Source: Okapia johnstoni | Lineage: Eukaryota > Chordata > Mammalia > Artiodactyla > Giraffidae | Reading direction: 5' to 3' | Assembly: GCA_024291935.2 (NCBI GenBank) | Contig: CM044307.1 | Coordinates: 97,593,461-97,657,460, forward strand | Length of the DNA: 64,000 bases | Part shown: one piece after another, positions 46,361 to 56,880 of the stretch | Layout: every line of letters begins with the position of its first letter | Numbering within the stretch: position 1 is the first letter of the stretch | The notes under the pieces: model-generated | Database searches by the model: none | What the model saw: only the letters and a program-made list of their open reading frames with translations | What the model was told of the DNA's origin: nothing | Position numbers and translations under genes: made by a program

Positions 46361-46555
46361 TGGACTTCCCTGGTGGCTCAAGTGGTAAAGAATCTGCCTG
46401 TAATGCAGAGACCTGGGTTTGATCCCTGTGTCAGGAAGATCCCCCTGGAGAAGGGAATGGCAACCTGCTCCAGGATTCTTGCCTGGAGAATTCCATGGAC
46501 AGAGGAGCCTGGTGGGCTACAGTTATTGGGGTCACAAAGAGTCGGACACGACTAA
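46361..46555 (+). mobile_element. Bov-tA SINE
   Basis: ACTTCCCTGGTGGCTCAAGTG head, complete to GTCGGACACGACTAAC. Target duplication not clear. Confidence 0.9.
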
Positions 46556-46689
46556 CAGTTTCACTTTCTCATCAGCAGTGTGCTATGTTATAATGAAGTT
46601 TTAGTGATTTTGCTCCACATTTAAGAGCTGTATTTAATATTGCCTTTATTGGTGTATCTTTTGAAATGGTCTATATTCTGAATTACATC

Positions 46690-46812
46690 TTGATTAATCT
46701 AACACTCTTTACTAGACTATAAGCTTCTTGAAGGCAGAGATTGTCTTGTTCAGAACTGGATTATTTTCTGGTACAGTGCTTAATACAGGCGAACTCTTAG
46801 TAAATATTTGTG
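46690..46812 (+). mobile_element. L2 LINE 3' end
   Basis: Sense L2: TAGACTATAAGCTTCTTGAA, GGCAGAGATTGTCTTG, ACAGTGCTTAATACAGGC. Confidence 0.75.
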
Positions 46813-46861
46813 GAGGAGGTACCTCATGAGCTTACTGATAAAACAGAGGTACCATCTCAGG

Positions 46862-47134
46862 TTTCTCAGGGTACTGATGCTGAAGCTGAAGCTCCAATAC
46901 TTTGGCCACCTGATGTGAAGAGCTGACTCATTGGAAAAGACCCTGATGCTGGGAAAGATTAAAGGCAGGAGGAGAAGGGGATGACAGAGGATGAGATAGT
47001 TGCATGGCATCACTGACTCAATGGACATGATTTTGAGCAAACTCCAGGAGATGGTGAAGGAAAGGGAAGGCTGGCGTGCTGCAGTTCATGGGGTCACAAA
47101 GAGTTAAACATGACTGAGCCACTGGACAACAACA
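46862..47134 (+). mobile_element. BovB LINE 3' end
   Basis: Encodes [15 protein letters not shown] and [10 protein letters not shown] text, then the terminus GACTGAGCCACTGG and an ACAACAACA tail. Perfect 11-bp duplication ACCATCTCAGG at 46851-46861 and 47135-47145. Confidence 0.93.
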
Positions 47135-47344
47135 ACCATCTCAGGGATTGGACAGATCTCTAGGTGGCATTATCTCAGTGAGACAGTTTAATCTAGGATT
47201 GGTTCTCAACTCTAGGAGCTCAAAATTGCACTTAGCTGAAGTTGATTATGCTCCTGGATGTAGACTCAAACTAAACAAACTCATAAGAGACTGATGTATA
47301 AACCATATTTATTTCCACTAAGAAATAGAACTGAAATTCTGCTC

Positions 47345-47430
47345 ATGTATTCATTTAATGCATTTTAAGCATTCACTGTGTGTCAGGTATTGCTCTATCT
47401 TTGTGTAAACAGTGAATAAAACAGACAAGA
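47345..47430 (-). mobile_element. L2 LINE 3' end
   Basis: Antisense L2 (CACTGTGTGTCAGGTATTGC, GTGAATAAAACAGACAAGA) cut by the following SINE. Confidence 0.65.
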
Positions 47431-47725
47431 GGGCTTCCCTGGTGGTCTAGTGGTTAAGAATCCGCCTGCCAATTCAGGGGACCCAGGTTCAATCCCTGGT
47501 CTGTGAGGATCCCACATGCTGTGGAGCAACTAAAACTGGGAACCACACCTGTTGATGCCCAAGCACCCTAAAGCCTGTGCTCTGCAACAAGAGAAACCAC
47601 AGCGATGAGAAGCCCGTGACCACAGCTAGAGAGGAGCCCCTGCTCGCTGGAACTACAGAACATTCTCAAGCAGCAACCAAGACCCAGCACAGATAAAAAT
47701 AAATAAAATTTCTTAAAAAAAAATG
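47431..47725 (+). mobile_element. tRNA-Glu-derived SINE (CHR type)
   Basis: GGGCTTCCCTGGTGGTCTAG head, B box GGTTCAATCCC, long tail ending TAAATAAAATTTC plus A run. GACAAGA flanks both sides as a short duplication. Confidence 0.9.
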
Positions 47726-49709
47726 ACAAGATTGTTACTGTCATGCAATTTTCACAACTATGTCAACAAATAAATACATAATTGCAGATAATGGTAACTG
47801 TTACAAAGAAAAACATAGGCTAAAAGGATGAAACTTGTTAGGAAGAGGTGTATGCTGTTTTAAACTGGATAAAGGGAAGGTGTCCCTCAGGATGGGACAT
47901 TTAAACAGAAACCTAAATGAAGTCGGGGGAGAAAATACCAGAAATAGGAAGCATTACATTTAAAGACTCTGAGACAGAGATAATCTTGGGAGTGACTGAG
48001 GAATAAAAAGTAAGTCAGTGTGTTAGGCAGCCTCTGACATGGTTCTCAATGATCTCCCGCTACCGGTATTCACAGCGTTACAAAATTCCCTGGGCTGAAC
48101 GTGTAACTAGATTCTAACAAGCAGAATGTCACAGAGGTGATGGAATGTCACCGCCAATATTAGATTGCAAGGAATCTTTTGTCTTGGGCACCTTTTTTCT
48201 TGTTGTCTCACTATGCAGAAAAAGATGAATATGGGAGGCCTAGGACGACTACCCCCCTAAAAAGGCCAGCTTGTGAGACTGCCCTTGGCTTGCATCTGGG
48301 CACTTGACTGGTAACCTGTTCCATACAAGGATGTAAAACTTTCCTTAACTGATAAGGGGTGCTCCCTACACCTAGACTGTTTTTGTAAATAATATGCTTA
48401 TGCTGAACACCCGCTTTCCTCCTGGGAGACTGGAATTTTAGTAGGCGCTAAGCAGAAGGTGCTTGTGTGACCAGGCCCCCGTAAAATCTTTGGGGGCCGA
48501 ATCTTTAGTGGGCTTCTCCAGGCAGAAATATTGCATACGTACACTGCTGCATTTTCTTTGCTGAGAGGAGAGGGGAGCTGTGGGATCCCCTGTGAGGGGG
48601 TGAGAGCATAACGGAACCTACATATGGATTCCCCAGACTCTGTGCCTTTTTTCTTTATGACCTGGCTGTGTACCCTCAAAATCTTGGTGTCGGTACAACC
48701 ACAGGCATACCTCATTTCATTACACTTTGTTTTATTGTGCTTCACTTTACTGCCCTTTGCACATAATGCATTTTTAAAAAACAAATTGAAGGTTTGTAGC
48801 CAACCCGTCTCGAGCAAGTCCAATGGTGCCTTTCTCCCAATAGCACTTGCTCATCTCATGTCCCTGTGTCACATTTTGGTAATCTTGCGATGTTTCAAAA
48901 CTTTTCATTATTATTATGTTTGTTATGGTGATCTGTGATCAGTGGTCTTTGATGTTACTATTGTAATTGTTTTGGGGAATGCCAAAAACCATGCCCATGT
49001 AAGATGGCAAATTTAACCAATAAATTCTGTGTATATTCAGTCTCTTCCACCAGCCGCTGTTCCTCTGTCTGTCTCCCTCTTTGCAGGCCTCCCTATTCCA
49101 TGAGACACAACAGTATGAAATTAGGCCAATCATAACCCCACAAAAGCCTCTAAATGTTCAAGTGTAAGGAAGTGGTATACACATCTCTTCACTTTGAATC
49201 AAAAGCTAGAAAAGATTAGACTTAGTGAGGAAGGCACAGTCAAAGCCAAGACAGGCTGAAAGCTAGGCTTGCGCCAGTTAGGCAAGTTGTGAATGCAAAG
49301 GAAAAGTTCTTGAAAGAAGTTAAGATTGCTGCTCCTGTGAACTTACAAATGATGAGAAAACGGAACAGTCGTATCGCTGATATGAAGAAAGCTTTAGTGG
49401 TCTGGATAAAAAAAGTCAAAATAGCCACTACATTCCCTTAAGCCAAAGCCTAATTCAGAGTAAGGTCCTAACTCTCTTCAGTTCTGTGAAGGCTGAGAGG
49501 GGTGAGGAAGCTACATAAGAAAAGCCTGAAGCTAGTAGAGGTTGATTCTTGAGGTTTAAGGAAAGACGCCATCTCCGTAACACAGAAGTACAAGGTGAAG
49601 CAAGTGCTAATGTAGAAGCTGCAGCAAGTTATCCAGAAGATCTAGCTAAGATCATTTATGAAGGTAGTTACTCCAAACAACATATTTTAAATGTGGACAA
49701 AACAGTCTT

Positions 49710-49778
49710 TTTTTTTTTAAATTTAAATTTATTTATTTATCTGTTTTTTACTTTACAATATTGTATTGGTTTTGCCAC
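49710..49778 (-). mobile_element. Bovine-type L1 3' end
   Basis: T run, TTTATTTATTTATCTG, then ACAATATTGTATTGGTTTTG: antisense L1 terminus of only about 70 bases. ACAGTCTT at 49702-49709 and 49779-49786 is a perfect 8-bp duplication of Tigger1 sequence. Confidence 0.85.
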
Positions 49779-50149
49779 ACAGTCTTATATCAGAAGATGA
49801 TGCCATCTAGGACTTTCATAGGCAGAGAGAAGTCAGTGACTAACACTACAGCATCAAAGGACAGACTGAGGCTAATGCAGCCAGTAGCTTCAAATTGAAG
49901 CCAGTGCTCATTTACCATTCCCCACATCCTAGGGCCCCAAAGAATTGTGCTAAGACCACTGTGCTTGTGCTCTGTAAATCCAACAGCAAAGCTGGATGAT
50001 AGCACATCCATTTACAACATGATTTACTGGATATTTTAGTCCACTCTTGAGACCTACTGCTCAGAAAAAAAAGATTCCTTTCAAAATATTATCGCTTAAT
50101 GACAATGCACCTTTTCACACAAGAGCTCCAAAGGCGATAGTGAGGTTAC

Positions 50150-50353
50150 TGTTGAGAGTGAAACTGACAGTCACTCAGTTGTTTCTGACTGTTTGTGATC
50201 CCACGGACTATACAGTCCATGGAATTCTCCAGGCCAGAATACTGGAGTGGGTAGCCTTTCCCTTCTCCAGGGGATCATCCCAACACAAGGATCGAACTGG
50301 GATCTCCCACGTTGCAGGTGGATTCTTTACCCTCTGAGCCACCGGGAACCCCA
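50150..50353 (-). mobile_element. Bov-tA SINE at a Tigger1 deletion
   Basis: Complete minus-strand unit with the ACTATACAGTCCATGG variant also seen at 57458-57655. Left of it Tigger1 stops just after the NDNAP codons; right of it Tigger1 resumes at AGATTACAGTGTAGTG. No target duplication is visible. Confidence 0.9.
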
Positions 50354-50738
50354 GATTACAGTGTAGTGTAAACATAACTTTTATATGCACTGGGAAACCA
50401 AAAGATTAGTGTGACTTACTTGATTGTGATATTCACTTAACTGTGGTGAACCAAGTCCACATCGTCTCCGAGGTATGCCTGTAGATGGTGAGTCTCGTGA
50501 GTGCTTTGAGCTTATCCCTGAATGTGGGGGGTGGTCTTGTGGATCCCCAGCACCCTCACACCAATGAAGAAAGCTACCACAAGCTGTCCTATGGAGTGGT
50601 CCTTGTGACAAGGAACTGAGGCCGGCCCCTGGCCTATAGCCAGCAAGGAGGAGCTGAGACTTTCAGTCCCACAGCCTGTAAACAACAGAGGTCCACACGA
50701 GTGAGCCTGGAGCAAACTCTCCCTGAGTTGAGCCTTCA

Positions 50739-50835
50739 TTTCCTTCTCCAGGGGAATCTTCCTGACCCAGGGATCGAACTGGCATCTCCTGTATTGCAGA
50801 TGAATTCTTTACTGCTGAGCCACCAGGGAAGCGTA
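50739..50835 (-). mobile_element. Bov-tA head only (3'-shortened SINE)
   Basis: Contains the tRNA head and B box (GGATCGAACTGG at 50772) but stops at the start of the BovB-derived tail. Perfect 15-bp duplication TGAGTTGAGCCTTCA at 50724-50738 and 50836-50850. Confidence 0.88.
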
Positions 50836-50978
50836 TGAGTTGAGCCTTCAGATGAAGATCCCGTCACAGCCAACATCTTGACTGCAGCTGTGTGAAAGAC
50901 CTTGAACCAGAGGCACAGCCTAAGCTGTATTTGGGTTCCTGGCCTACAGAAACTGTCAGATAATAAATATTTGTTGGG

Positions 50979-51100
50979 AATCCCCTGGTGGTCCAGTGGT
51001 TAGGACTTGGTGCTTTCAATGCTGGGTTCCAGGTTCAATCCTTGGCTGGGGAACCAAGGATTCTGCAGGCTGTGCAGAACAGCCACAAAAAAAGAAAATT
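50979..51100 (+). mobile_element. tRNA-derived SINE
   Basis: GGAATCCCCTGGTGGTCCAG head, B box GGTTCAATCC, A-rich end. ATTTGTTG before and ATTTGCTG after are a near-perfect 8-bp duplication in the MLT1-type LTR. Confidence 0.85.
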
Positions 51101-51125
51101 TGCTGTTTTTAGCGTTTAAGTTTTG

Positions 51126-51330
51126 GGGCTTCCCTGGTCGCTCAGACAGTAAAGAATCTGCCAGCAATGCAGGAAACCCAGGTTCAATCCCTGGGTTGGG
51201 AAGATCCCCTGGAAAAAGGGATGGCTACCCACTTCAGTATTCTTGCCTGGAGAATTCCATGAACAGAGGAGCCTGGCAGGCTATAGCCTGTGGGGTTGCA
51301 AAGAGTCAGACACAACTGAGCAACTAAATA
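51126..51330 (+). mobile_element. Bov-tA SINE
   Basis: GGCTTCCCTGGTCGCTCAG head, complete tail, ending with GCATGCATGCA-type repeats to 51352. Inserted near the end of the MLT1-type LTR. Confidence 0.9.
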
Positions 51331-51394
51331 CATGCACATGCATGCATGCAATAGATAACTAATCTGTTCAGTATGGCTGGATACAGGGAGCAGG

Positions 51395-51530
51395 GAGAAT
51401 GTGGTAGGTGATGGTCTCAGAGAAGTAGAGAGGCTTCAGATCACACACGGCATTCTAGTGCATGGTGAGGATTTAGGATTTTATTCCATTAGAAGATTTG
51501 AAACAGGGAAATCTGATCAGCACATTATGT
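51395..51530 (-). mobile_element. L2 LINE fragment
   Basis: GGATTTAGGATTTTATTCC and GAAACAGGGAAATCTGATC are antisense L2 words. Confidence 0.6.
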
Positions 51531-51533
51531 CCT

Positions 51534-51722
51534 GCATGCCAGTGGTTTTCTACCTTGGCTGCATTTTGGAATCACCAAGGGTGCTTTTTAGAAAAACCTA
51601 AGCTGAGCCCCACCCTCAGAGATTCTGGTTCAATGGGCCTCAGGAGAGGCTCCAGTATCGTTATTTTTTAAAAGCTCCCAAGGTAATTCTGATGGACAGC
51701 TTGTGCTGAGTACCAGGTATGC
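51534..51722. mobile_element. MER5A (hAT-Charlie)
   Basis: CAGTGGTTTTCTACCTTGGC, GGAATCACCAAGG, GAGCCCCACCCTCAGAG, TTTTTTAAAAGCTCCCAAGG and GGTAATTCTGATGGACAGC match MER5A. Confidence 0.8.
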
Positions 51723-51802
51723 TTTAGGGCAGCAAACCTATGTGGGAAGCCAGAGAGGATCATTTACTAAGCAGGGAATCAGAACAAAGGGAGTGAGTTG
51801 CA

Positions 51803-51973
51803 CATTTTTTTTTTGAAGTCTTTATTGAATTTGTTACAATATTGCTTCTGTTGTTTATGTTCTGGTTTTTTGGCCAGGAGGCACATGGGGTTTAGCTTCC
51901 TGACCAGGGAGGGAACTTGGACACCCTGCATCGCAAGGGCAAGTCTGCACAGCTGGACCACCAGGGGATTCCC
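51803..51973 (-). mobile_element. tRNA-derived SINE
   Basis: T-rich antisense tail, GTTCTGGTTTTTTGGCC, B-box region CTGACCAGGGAGGGAAC, head GGACCACCAGGGGATTCCC. Confidence 0.85.
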
Positions 51974-52486
51974 ACATATTTCTAATGTGATTGTTGATCC
52001 ATATTAGGCAGAGCTGGTGTGTCCAGAATAATGTTCTCTCTTCTGCTCAGTGCTGGAGAAGTGGCCACAATTGCTCAACCCTTGAACTGTCCCTTCCTAT
52101 GAGAGCTGTCATCCATCTGTTCTGTTCACACAGAGCATATTGTGGATTAGGCTTCAGGTTCAAAGAGACCAATTCAACATAACAAAAGTAAATTAGCATG
52201 ACAAAGAGTTTTTTGTCTTTCTGTTGAAGACAAATGAAGACAAAAGAAGACAAATGAACTTTTCATGCTACCTGGCTCCATTCTAAAAAGACTCTATAAC
52301 TGATGTGTATATAAAAGAACACATTAGGAGACCTGTCAAGATGATCCACTAAACCTTGGCTTCTTAAAACTCATCCCCCATAATGAGAAGCCCAAACATT
52401 AACATGCCAAGTCAAACAAGACAAAAAACCACTTTCATGGAGCTATAGCAATTTTGGATTTTTATGCTTATTGTAGTTTCTGTCAG
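51974..52486. other. Unassigned stretch
   Basis: Includes a short GAAGACAAAT triplication at 52226-52258. No gene or repeat family seen. Confidence 0.4.
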
Positions 52487-52497
52487 TCCTTTATATT

Positions 52498-52718
52498 GGG
52501 ACTTCTCAGGTGGCACTAGTGGTAAAGAACCCACCTGTCAATGCAGGAGACTTGAGAGACACGGCTTCATTCCCTGGGTCAGGAAGATCCCCTGGAGAAG
52601 GAAATGGCAACTCACTCCAGTATTCTTGCCTGGGAAATCGCAAGGACAGACAAGCCTGGTGGACTACAGTCCACGGGGTCACAAAGAGTTGCACATGACT
52701 GAAGCAACTTAGCACACA
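52498..52718 (+). mobile_element. Bov-tA SINE
   Basis: GGGACTTCTCAGGTGGCACTAG head. TCCTTTATATT at 52487-52497 and TCCTTTGTATT at 52719-52729 give an 11-bp duplication with one mismatch. Confidence 0.92.
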
Positions 52719-52867
52719 TCCTTTGTATTCTTGGCTGAAGAATCTTAAGTTCTGATCAGTACAATAACAATCTTGATGAAAATATAATTACATTTTAAAA
52801 TGAAATTTTATTTAATTGAAATGTAAAACCTTGATGTATAATGTTTCATATTAAAAACCTATGGCAA

Positions 52868-53140
52868 GGATTCCCTGGTAGCTCAGTCGTAAAGAATCCT
52901 CCCGCCAATGCAGGGGACACTCGTTCGATCCCTGGTCCAGGAAGGTCCACATGCCATGGAGCAACTAAGCCTGCGTGTCACAGCTATTGAGCCTGCACTC
53001 TAGAGCCCAGGAACCACAGCTACTGAGCCCACACACATAGCTCCTGGAGTCCACATAGCCGAGTCCGGGCTCTGCAACAGGAGAAGCCCAGAAAAGGCCA
53101 TGCAGCAGTGAAGACCTCACACAGCCAACAGCAATAAACT
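52868..53140 (+). mobile_element. tRNA-Glu-derived SINE (CHR type)
   Basis: GATTCCCTGGTAGCTCAGTCG head, B box CGTTCGATCCC, long CHR tail with AGAAGCCCAGAAAAGGCC and GCAATAAACTC end. Confidence 0.9.
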
Positions 53141-53329
53141 CTTAGCCTTTTTCAGGTAGAGATGAAGATAATTATGTTTGCTTCTCTCCCCTATGTGCTG
53201 GGGGCTGGAACAGAAAGGAGGTTCACTTGGGGGAAAGTGCTGACAATGTTTGTAGGACGAGAGAGAATGCTCTTACACACACGTTGAAAAGAAACAAAGA
53301 TGACAAGTTCAAAAGCATTAAATCCCAAA

Positions 53330-53500
53330 TCATTTATTCATTCAGTCAATTCATTCAACATTGAGTGTACTGTATTAATATGCCAGCACTGTTCTTGGTG
53401 CTAGCATATAGCAGTGAAAAGTTTACACAGGGCTCTTCATTAGGGAACTTTCTTTGCATGGAGTGTGTGTGCATATGTGTGATAATAAAAGTCAGGTGGT
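53330..53500 (-). mobile_element. L2 LINE 3' end
   Basis: ATTTATTCATTCAGTCAATTC, GCCAGCACTGTTCTTGGTGC, ATATAGCAGTGAAAAG are antisense L2. Confidence 0.72.
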
Positions 53501-54824
53501 AATAAATGCCATTATGATAATGAAACAAGGTGGTGTGACTGCGAGGTGGAGCTGGAAGGGCAGAGAATGACCATTTTTCGTTGAGTGGCCTGTCAGATAT
53601 CAGATTTACTCCAGAAAGCAAATGTTTGACCCATAGAGTCTTAATTTTTTTTTAACTAATTGCCAATCTTGGATATTTGGGAGATTTCACATAAAAAACA
53701 GATTTTTATCTTTTCTTGAAAAATCAAAAGATATAATTAGGCTGAGTGGCTATTTCTGCGTGGCAATAGTGTTCCTTTCAACAGGCAATGTTTTTTCCTT
53801 CATAAGCCTTCCTTTTTTGACGGAACTGCTGTTCTCATTTGTAATACTTACCTGTTTCTGAATTCTGAGGAATTTTCAGCCCCTGGCTAGTCAAAGAACA
53901 GGGGCCCAAATGTGGTGTGGAATGGATCCAAGGCATTTAGAAATAGCATATATTTATTTATTCTCTTTATGTCTTTTACTAAACTTTCCTATCGAATTAC
54001 TGTGTGACTTCTCTCCTGATTGGACCAAGACAGACACAAAATGAGATGTTGATATCTACGGAAAAAAAAATACAAAACTCACTTGCACAACTACAATGAG
54101 AATATTGATCACAAACTGGTTAATGGTGTCATCAGCTTAAGAGTATTTAAAATTAGCCATTGTTCAACAAAATGCAAATGCCTTGAGAAGATTATAGCTC
54201 ATACATGAAAGAAACTTGATTGAGGTTTTCCCAAATTTGACAGCAGTCCTAAAAATTTATACATATAATTTACAAATTAATGTATAAATATCACTAATAA
54301 AGAATTATAAAATGGAAGGAAACTTTTAAAACTATAATAAAAATAAACTGCTCAACTATGGAGAAAGATCAAATTACTTTTCATTTCTCTCCAATTGAAA
54401 AAGTATGAAATATTATATGAAGAGATGATTAAATAGTGTGCAGTCAAAAAAGGCAGGATAGAATAACAGGTGCATCAAGCAGATGATTAAAACTAGTAAG
54501 AATATTGTATTTTTTGTATAATATTTGTAGTATTTTTCAGCTTTTAAAAATTTATAATATATTGTGGTATCCTTTCTCATTATAAGTATGTATTTGCTAA
54601 CATTTTATTCATAATTATGTATTCTTTTGCTTAGAGAAGATCCCCCAGTTGTATAAGGTTGTCCACAAGCCTACATTAGCTCCAACTTGCCCATTGCCCC
54701 CTGCCATCTGTGTACTGAGAGGATGCTCATTCCCACTTCCTTGAGAAATGTTGTTGATAAGGTGATTTGTATCTATGAATAAATAGTATGGAACAGAAGA
54801 AAAAAGTTGACCACTAGTCTTGTT
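53501..54824. other. 1.3-kb AT-rich stretch
   Basis: Largely A/T between 54060 and 54600, no repeat or coding feature recognised. Confidence 0.4.
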
Positions 54825-54945
54825 TTTCTTTTTTTGAGAATAACTGCTTTACAATGCTGTGTTCATTTCTGCTGTACGACAAAGGGAATCAGCTCTGTGT
54901 TTACATGTGTCCCCTCCCCTTGAACCTCCGATCCTACTTATGCCC
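54825..54945 (-). mobile_element. L1 3' UTR fragment
   Basis: TAACTGCTTTACAATGCTGTG, TTTCTGCTGTACGACAAAGG and TACATGTGTCCCCTCCCC follow the antisense artiodactyl L1 3' UTR. Confidence 0.72.
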
Positions 54946-55395
54946 ACTGGTTTTGATGAATTTTAGTTCCCAGATTCTAAAATCCTAAGACTTACTCGCT
55001 GTGAAAATGTCCTCACCAAATGTGAAAGAGGAAAATCAGGTAAATTCTGCCAGATGTCGGGCAGCTCAGCTTTTGCACACAAATGTTAAGCGCAGGAGGG
55101 GCTAAGCTGGTGCTGGGCTTTACCTGCAGTGTGACATCATGTTGGGATGACTGCACTCCTCACACCCCAACAAAGGTCAGAACAAAAATTTTCAAAGTCT
55201 CAGAATCCTGATTTTTCTGATGCCTGAAATTCGAGACATTGGAAGATGTCATCATCAAAGAGACACAGCTTTTATTTCTGCAATGAATATTAAAGCAACA
55301 GGTAAGAAGACGCAGATACTCTCAGGGAATGTAGCCTATTAACTCTAGTTCGAAAATGACAAATAACTACAATTGTATTCTTTTCTTTACAGCTT
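54946..55395. other. Unassigned stretch
   Basis: No recognised feature. Confidence 0.35.
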
Positions 55396-55765
55396 TTAAC
55401 TTTGCTAAGAAATAAATGACAAATACAATAGTGTATATGTAAAGTGCACAATGTAATGTTTTGATGTACATATATATTGTGGAGCAGTTACCAAGATCAA
55501 GATAAGTAACACATCTGTCACCTCATGTAGTTAAAATAATTAAGTGTGTGTGCGCGCGTGTGTGTGTGTGTATTTTAAAATGATTAAAATCTACTCTCAG
55601 TGACTTTCAAGTATACAGAACCATATTAAATGACTATAGTCATCATGCAGTACATTCTTTTCATAACAAAATTTGTTTTGAACTGTCACCTCATTTCCTA
55701 CTCCCTGCAGCCCCGGCAAACACCATCCTAATTCTATGTTTCTATGAAATCAGTTTTTGATTGAG
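55396..55765 (-). mobile_element. Old L1 3' UTR
   Basis: GTTTTGATGTACATATATATTG, CAAGATCAAGATAAGTAACA, AAATCTACTCTCAGTGACTT and GCAAACACCATCCTAATTC match antisense L1M-type 3' UTR. Confidence 0.78.
55543..55571 (+). repeat. Alternating purine-pyrimidine tract (TG/CG)
   Basis: GTGTGTGTGCGCGCGTG continuing in TG units: 29 bases of strict alternation including CGCGCG, inside the L1 3' UTR. Confidence 0.9.
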
Positions 55766-56679
55766 GGGAGAAAAAGCAAGGATCAGGGAGTCTCTTTTCT
55801 ATGTAAAAAGGGGCAGTGAGGACATTGGAGCTGACATTGGAGGACATTGGATCCATTTATGCATCCAAGTTCTGCCTGAAGTCTGGTTGGAGAAGCCTGC
55901 TAAAGTACAGGGAACATTTTTAATAAGAAAAAAATGCATATATGTATTCATTATGAGTTGAAATAGCCATAAATATGCAAAGGGAGAAAGAAATCCATTA
56001 GGAAATACTTATTGCCAATCTTCTAAGGAACATGAGGTGGAAAATTCTAATGAGCTTACCATAAAACTTCCCTGACTCAGAGACGTGACTTTTCTGAGTT
56101 GTTTCATATTTCATTGTATCTCTGGTAAAGGTAAGAAGATCTCATTACTCTTTGTTCCTTATTTCTATTTGCAAGGAAGTAGATTGGTTGCATCTCCTTT
56201 TGAGAGATTGCAGTGGTTTTTTTTTTGTCACTCTTAAGAAGAGACATGCAACTTGTCCCTTTTATATTTGACAACTGTTTTCTTGTGGAGAACAGACACT
56301 TGTGGAGAAAATGTCCAATCCTGAGATAGCAAATAAATCTCTCGTTTCTGTAAGTATGGAATATTCAAAGCTACAATATTCATATCTTCTACTGTCACTG
56401 TACTTTCTGAGACAAAGTTTTGTATAAGCAATAAACACAGAGGGCCAATCCTTCAATAATAAAGTTTTATCTGACTGTGAGTATCATTTTATGGCTGAAA
56501 AGCCTTGCATTAATCATCCACGTTAAGCTCAAAGAGATTGAGGCCCATGAAAGACTAAATATTTATCCATTGGTAGCCAAACTGAAACTAGAACTAAATT
56601 AATTGACTCCTAGCCCAGGGTTTTTTTTCACCACACCAAGTTACTTCACGTATTTGCCTCGTTGTTTAAAGGGCCGTGA
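55766..56679. other. Unassigned stretch
   Basis: Contains a short GGACATTGGA repeat at 55816-55852. Overlapping antisense frames at 56234-56456 have no known motif. Confidence 0.35.
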
Positions 56680-56880
56680 CTGTTGTTGCTCGTTGCTGGT
56701 GGGTTGGTAAGTCATGTCCGACTCTGAGACCTCATGGACTGTAGGATGCCAGTCTCCTGAGTCCTCCACTATCTCCCACTTGCTCAATTTCATGTCCGTT
56801 GAGATGTTGACCCAATCTAACCATCTCATCCTCTGCTGCCCCTTCTCCTTTTGCCTTCAAGTCTTCCCAGCATCAGAGTG
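56680..56880 (-). mobile_element. BovB LINE 3' end
   Basis: Minus strand encodes RMRWLDWVNISTDMKLSK-like text near 56740-56830; 3' end at left near 56690. 5'-truncated and diverged. Confidence 0.85.

Larger units (their letters stand above)
48702..50481 (+). mobile_element. Tigger1 DNA transposon (pogo), internally deleted
   Basis: Terminal inverted repeats CAGGCATACCTC (48702) and GAGGTATGCCTG (50470-50481). TA follows on the right; the left TA is mutated to CA. The broken transposase is recognisable: KCSSV-like start with the ATG lost near 49143, [16 protein letters not shown] near 49565, [13 protein letters not shown] (first catalytic D kept) and NDNAP (second D kept) near 50096. The C-terminal half is absent. 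Hosts an L1 end and a Bov-tA. Confidence 0.9.
48212..50554 (+). mobile_element. ERVL-type LTR split by Tigger1
   Basis: Left part: TGATAAGGGGTGCTCCC, GCTTATGCTGAACACCCGC, GGGAGACTGGAATTTTAGTA. Right part resumes at 50482 with GGTGAGTCTCGTGAGTGC and ends GGTGGTCTTGTGGATCCCC. CTCAC at 48207-48211 and 50555-50559 is a 5-bp duplication, as expected for ERVL. LTR length without Tigger1 is about 560 bp; the start lacks a clean TG. It resembles MER21, but the name is not certain. Confidence 0.7.
48021..51366 (+). mobile_element. ERVL-MaLR (MLT1-type) LTR split by later insertions
   Basis: Left half 48021-48211 (TGTTAGGCAGCCTCTGACATG, GGTGATGGAATGTCACCGCC). Right half from 50555: ACAAGGAACTGAGGCC, AGCCTTCAGATGAAGATC, CAGAAACTGTCAGATAATAAA, GTTTAAGTTTTGGGG and AATAGATAACTAAT at the end. 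Read together they give the MLT1-type LTR in order. The gaps are an ERVL-type LTR and three SINEs. Confidence 0.78.

Noticed and set aside
48398..48823. 141-residue minus-strand frame
   Set aside because: Lies across an ERVL-type LTR and the left end of Tigger1 in antisense; not a protein of either.
52226..52258. Possible CRISPR-like short repeats (GAAGACAAAT units)
   Set aside because: Only three tandem copies with no spacers, in a mammalian genome; a simple local duplication.
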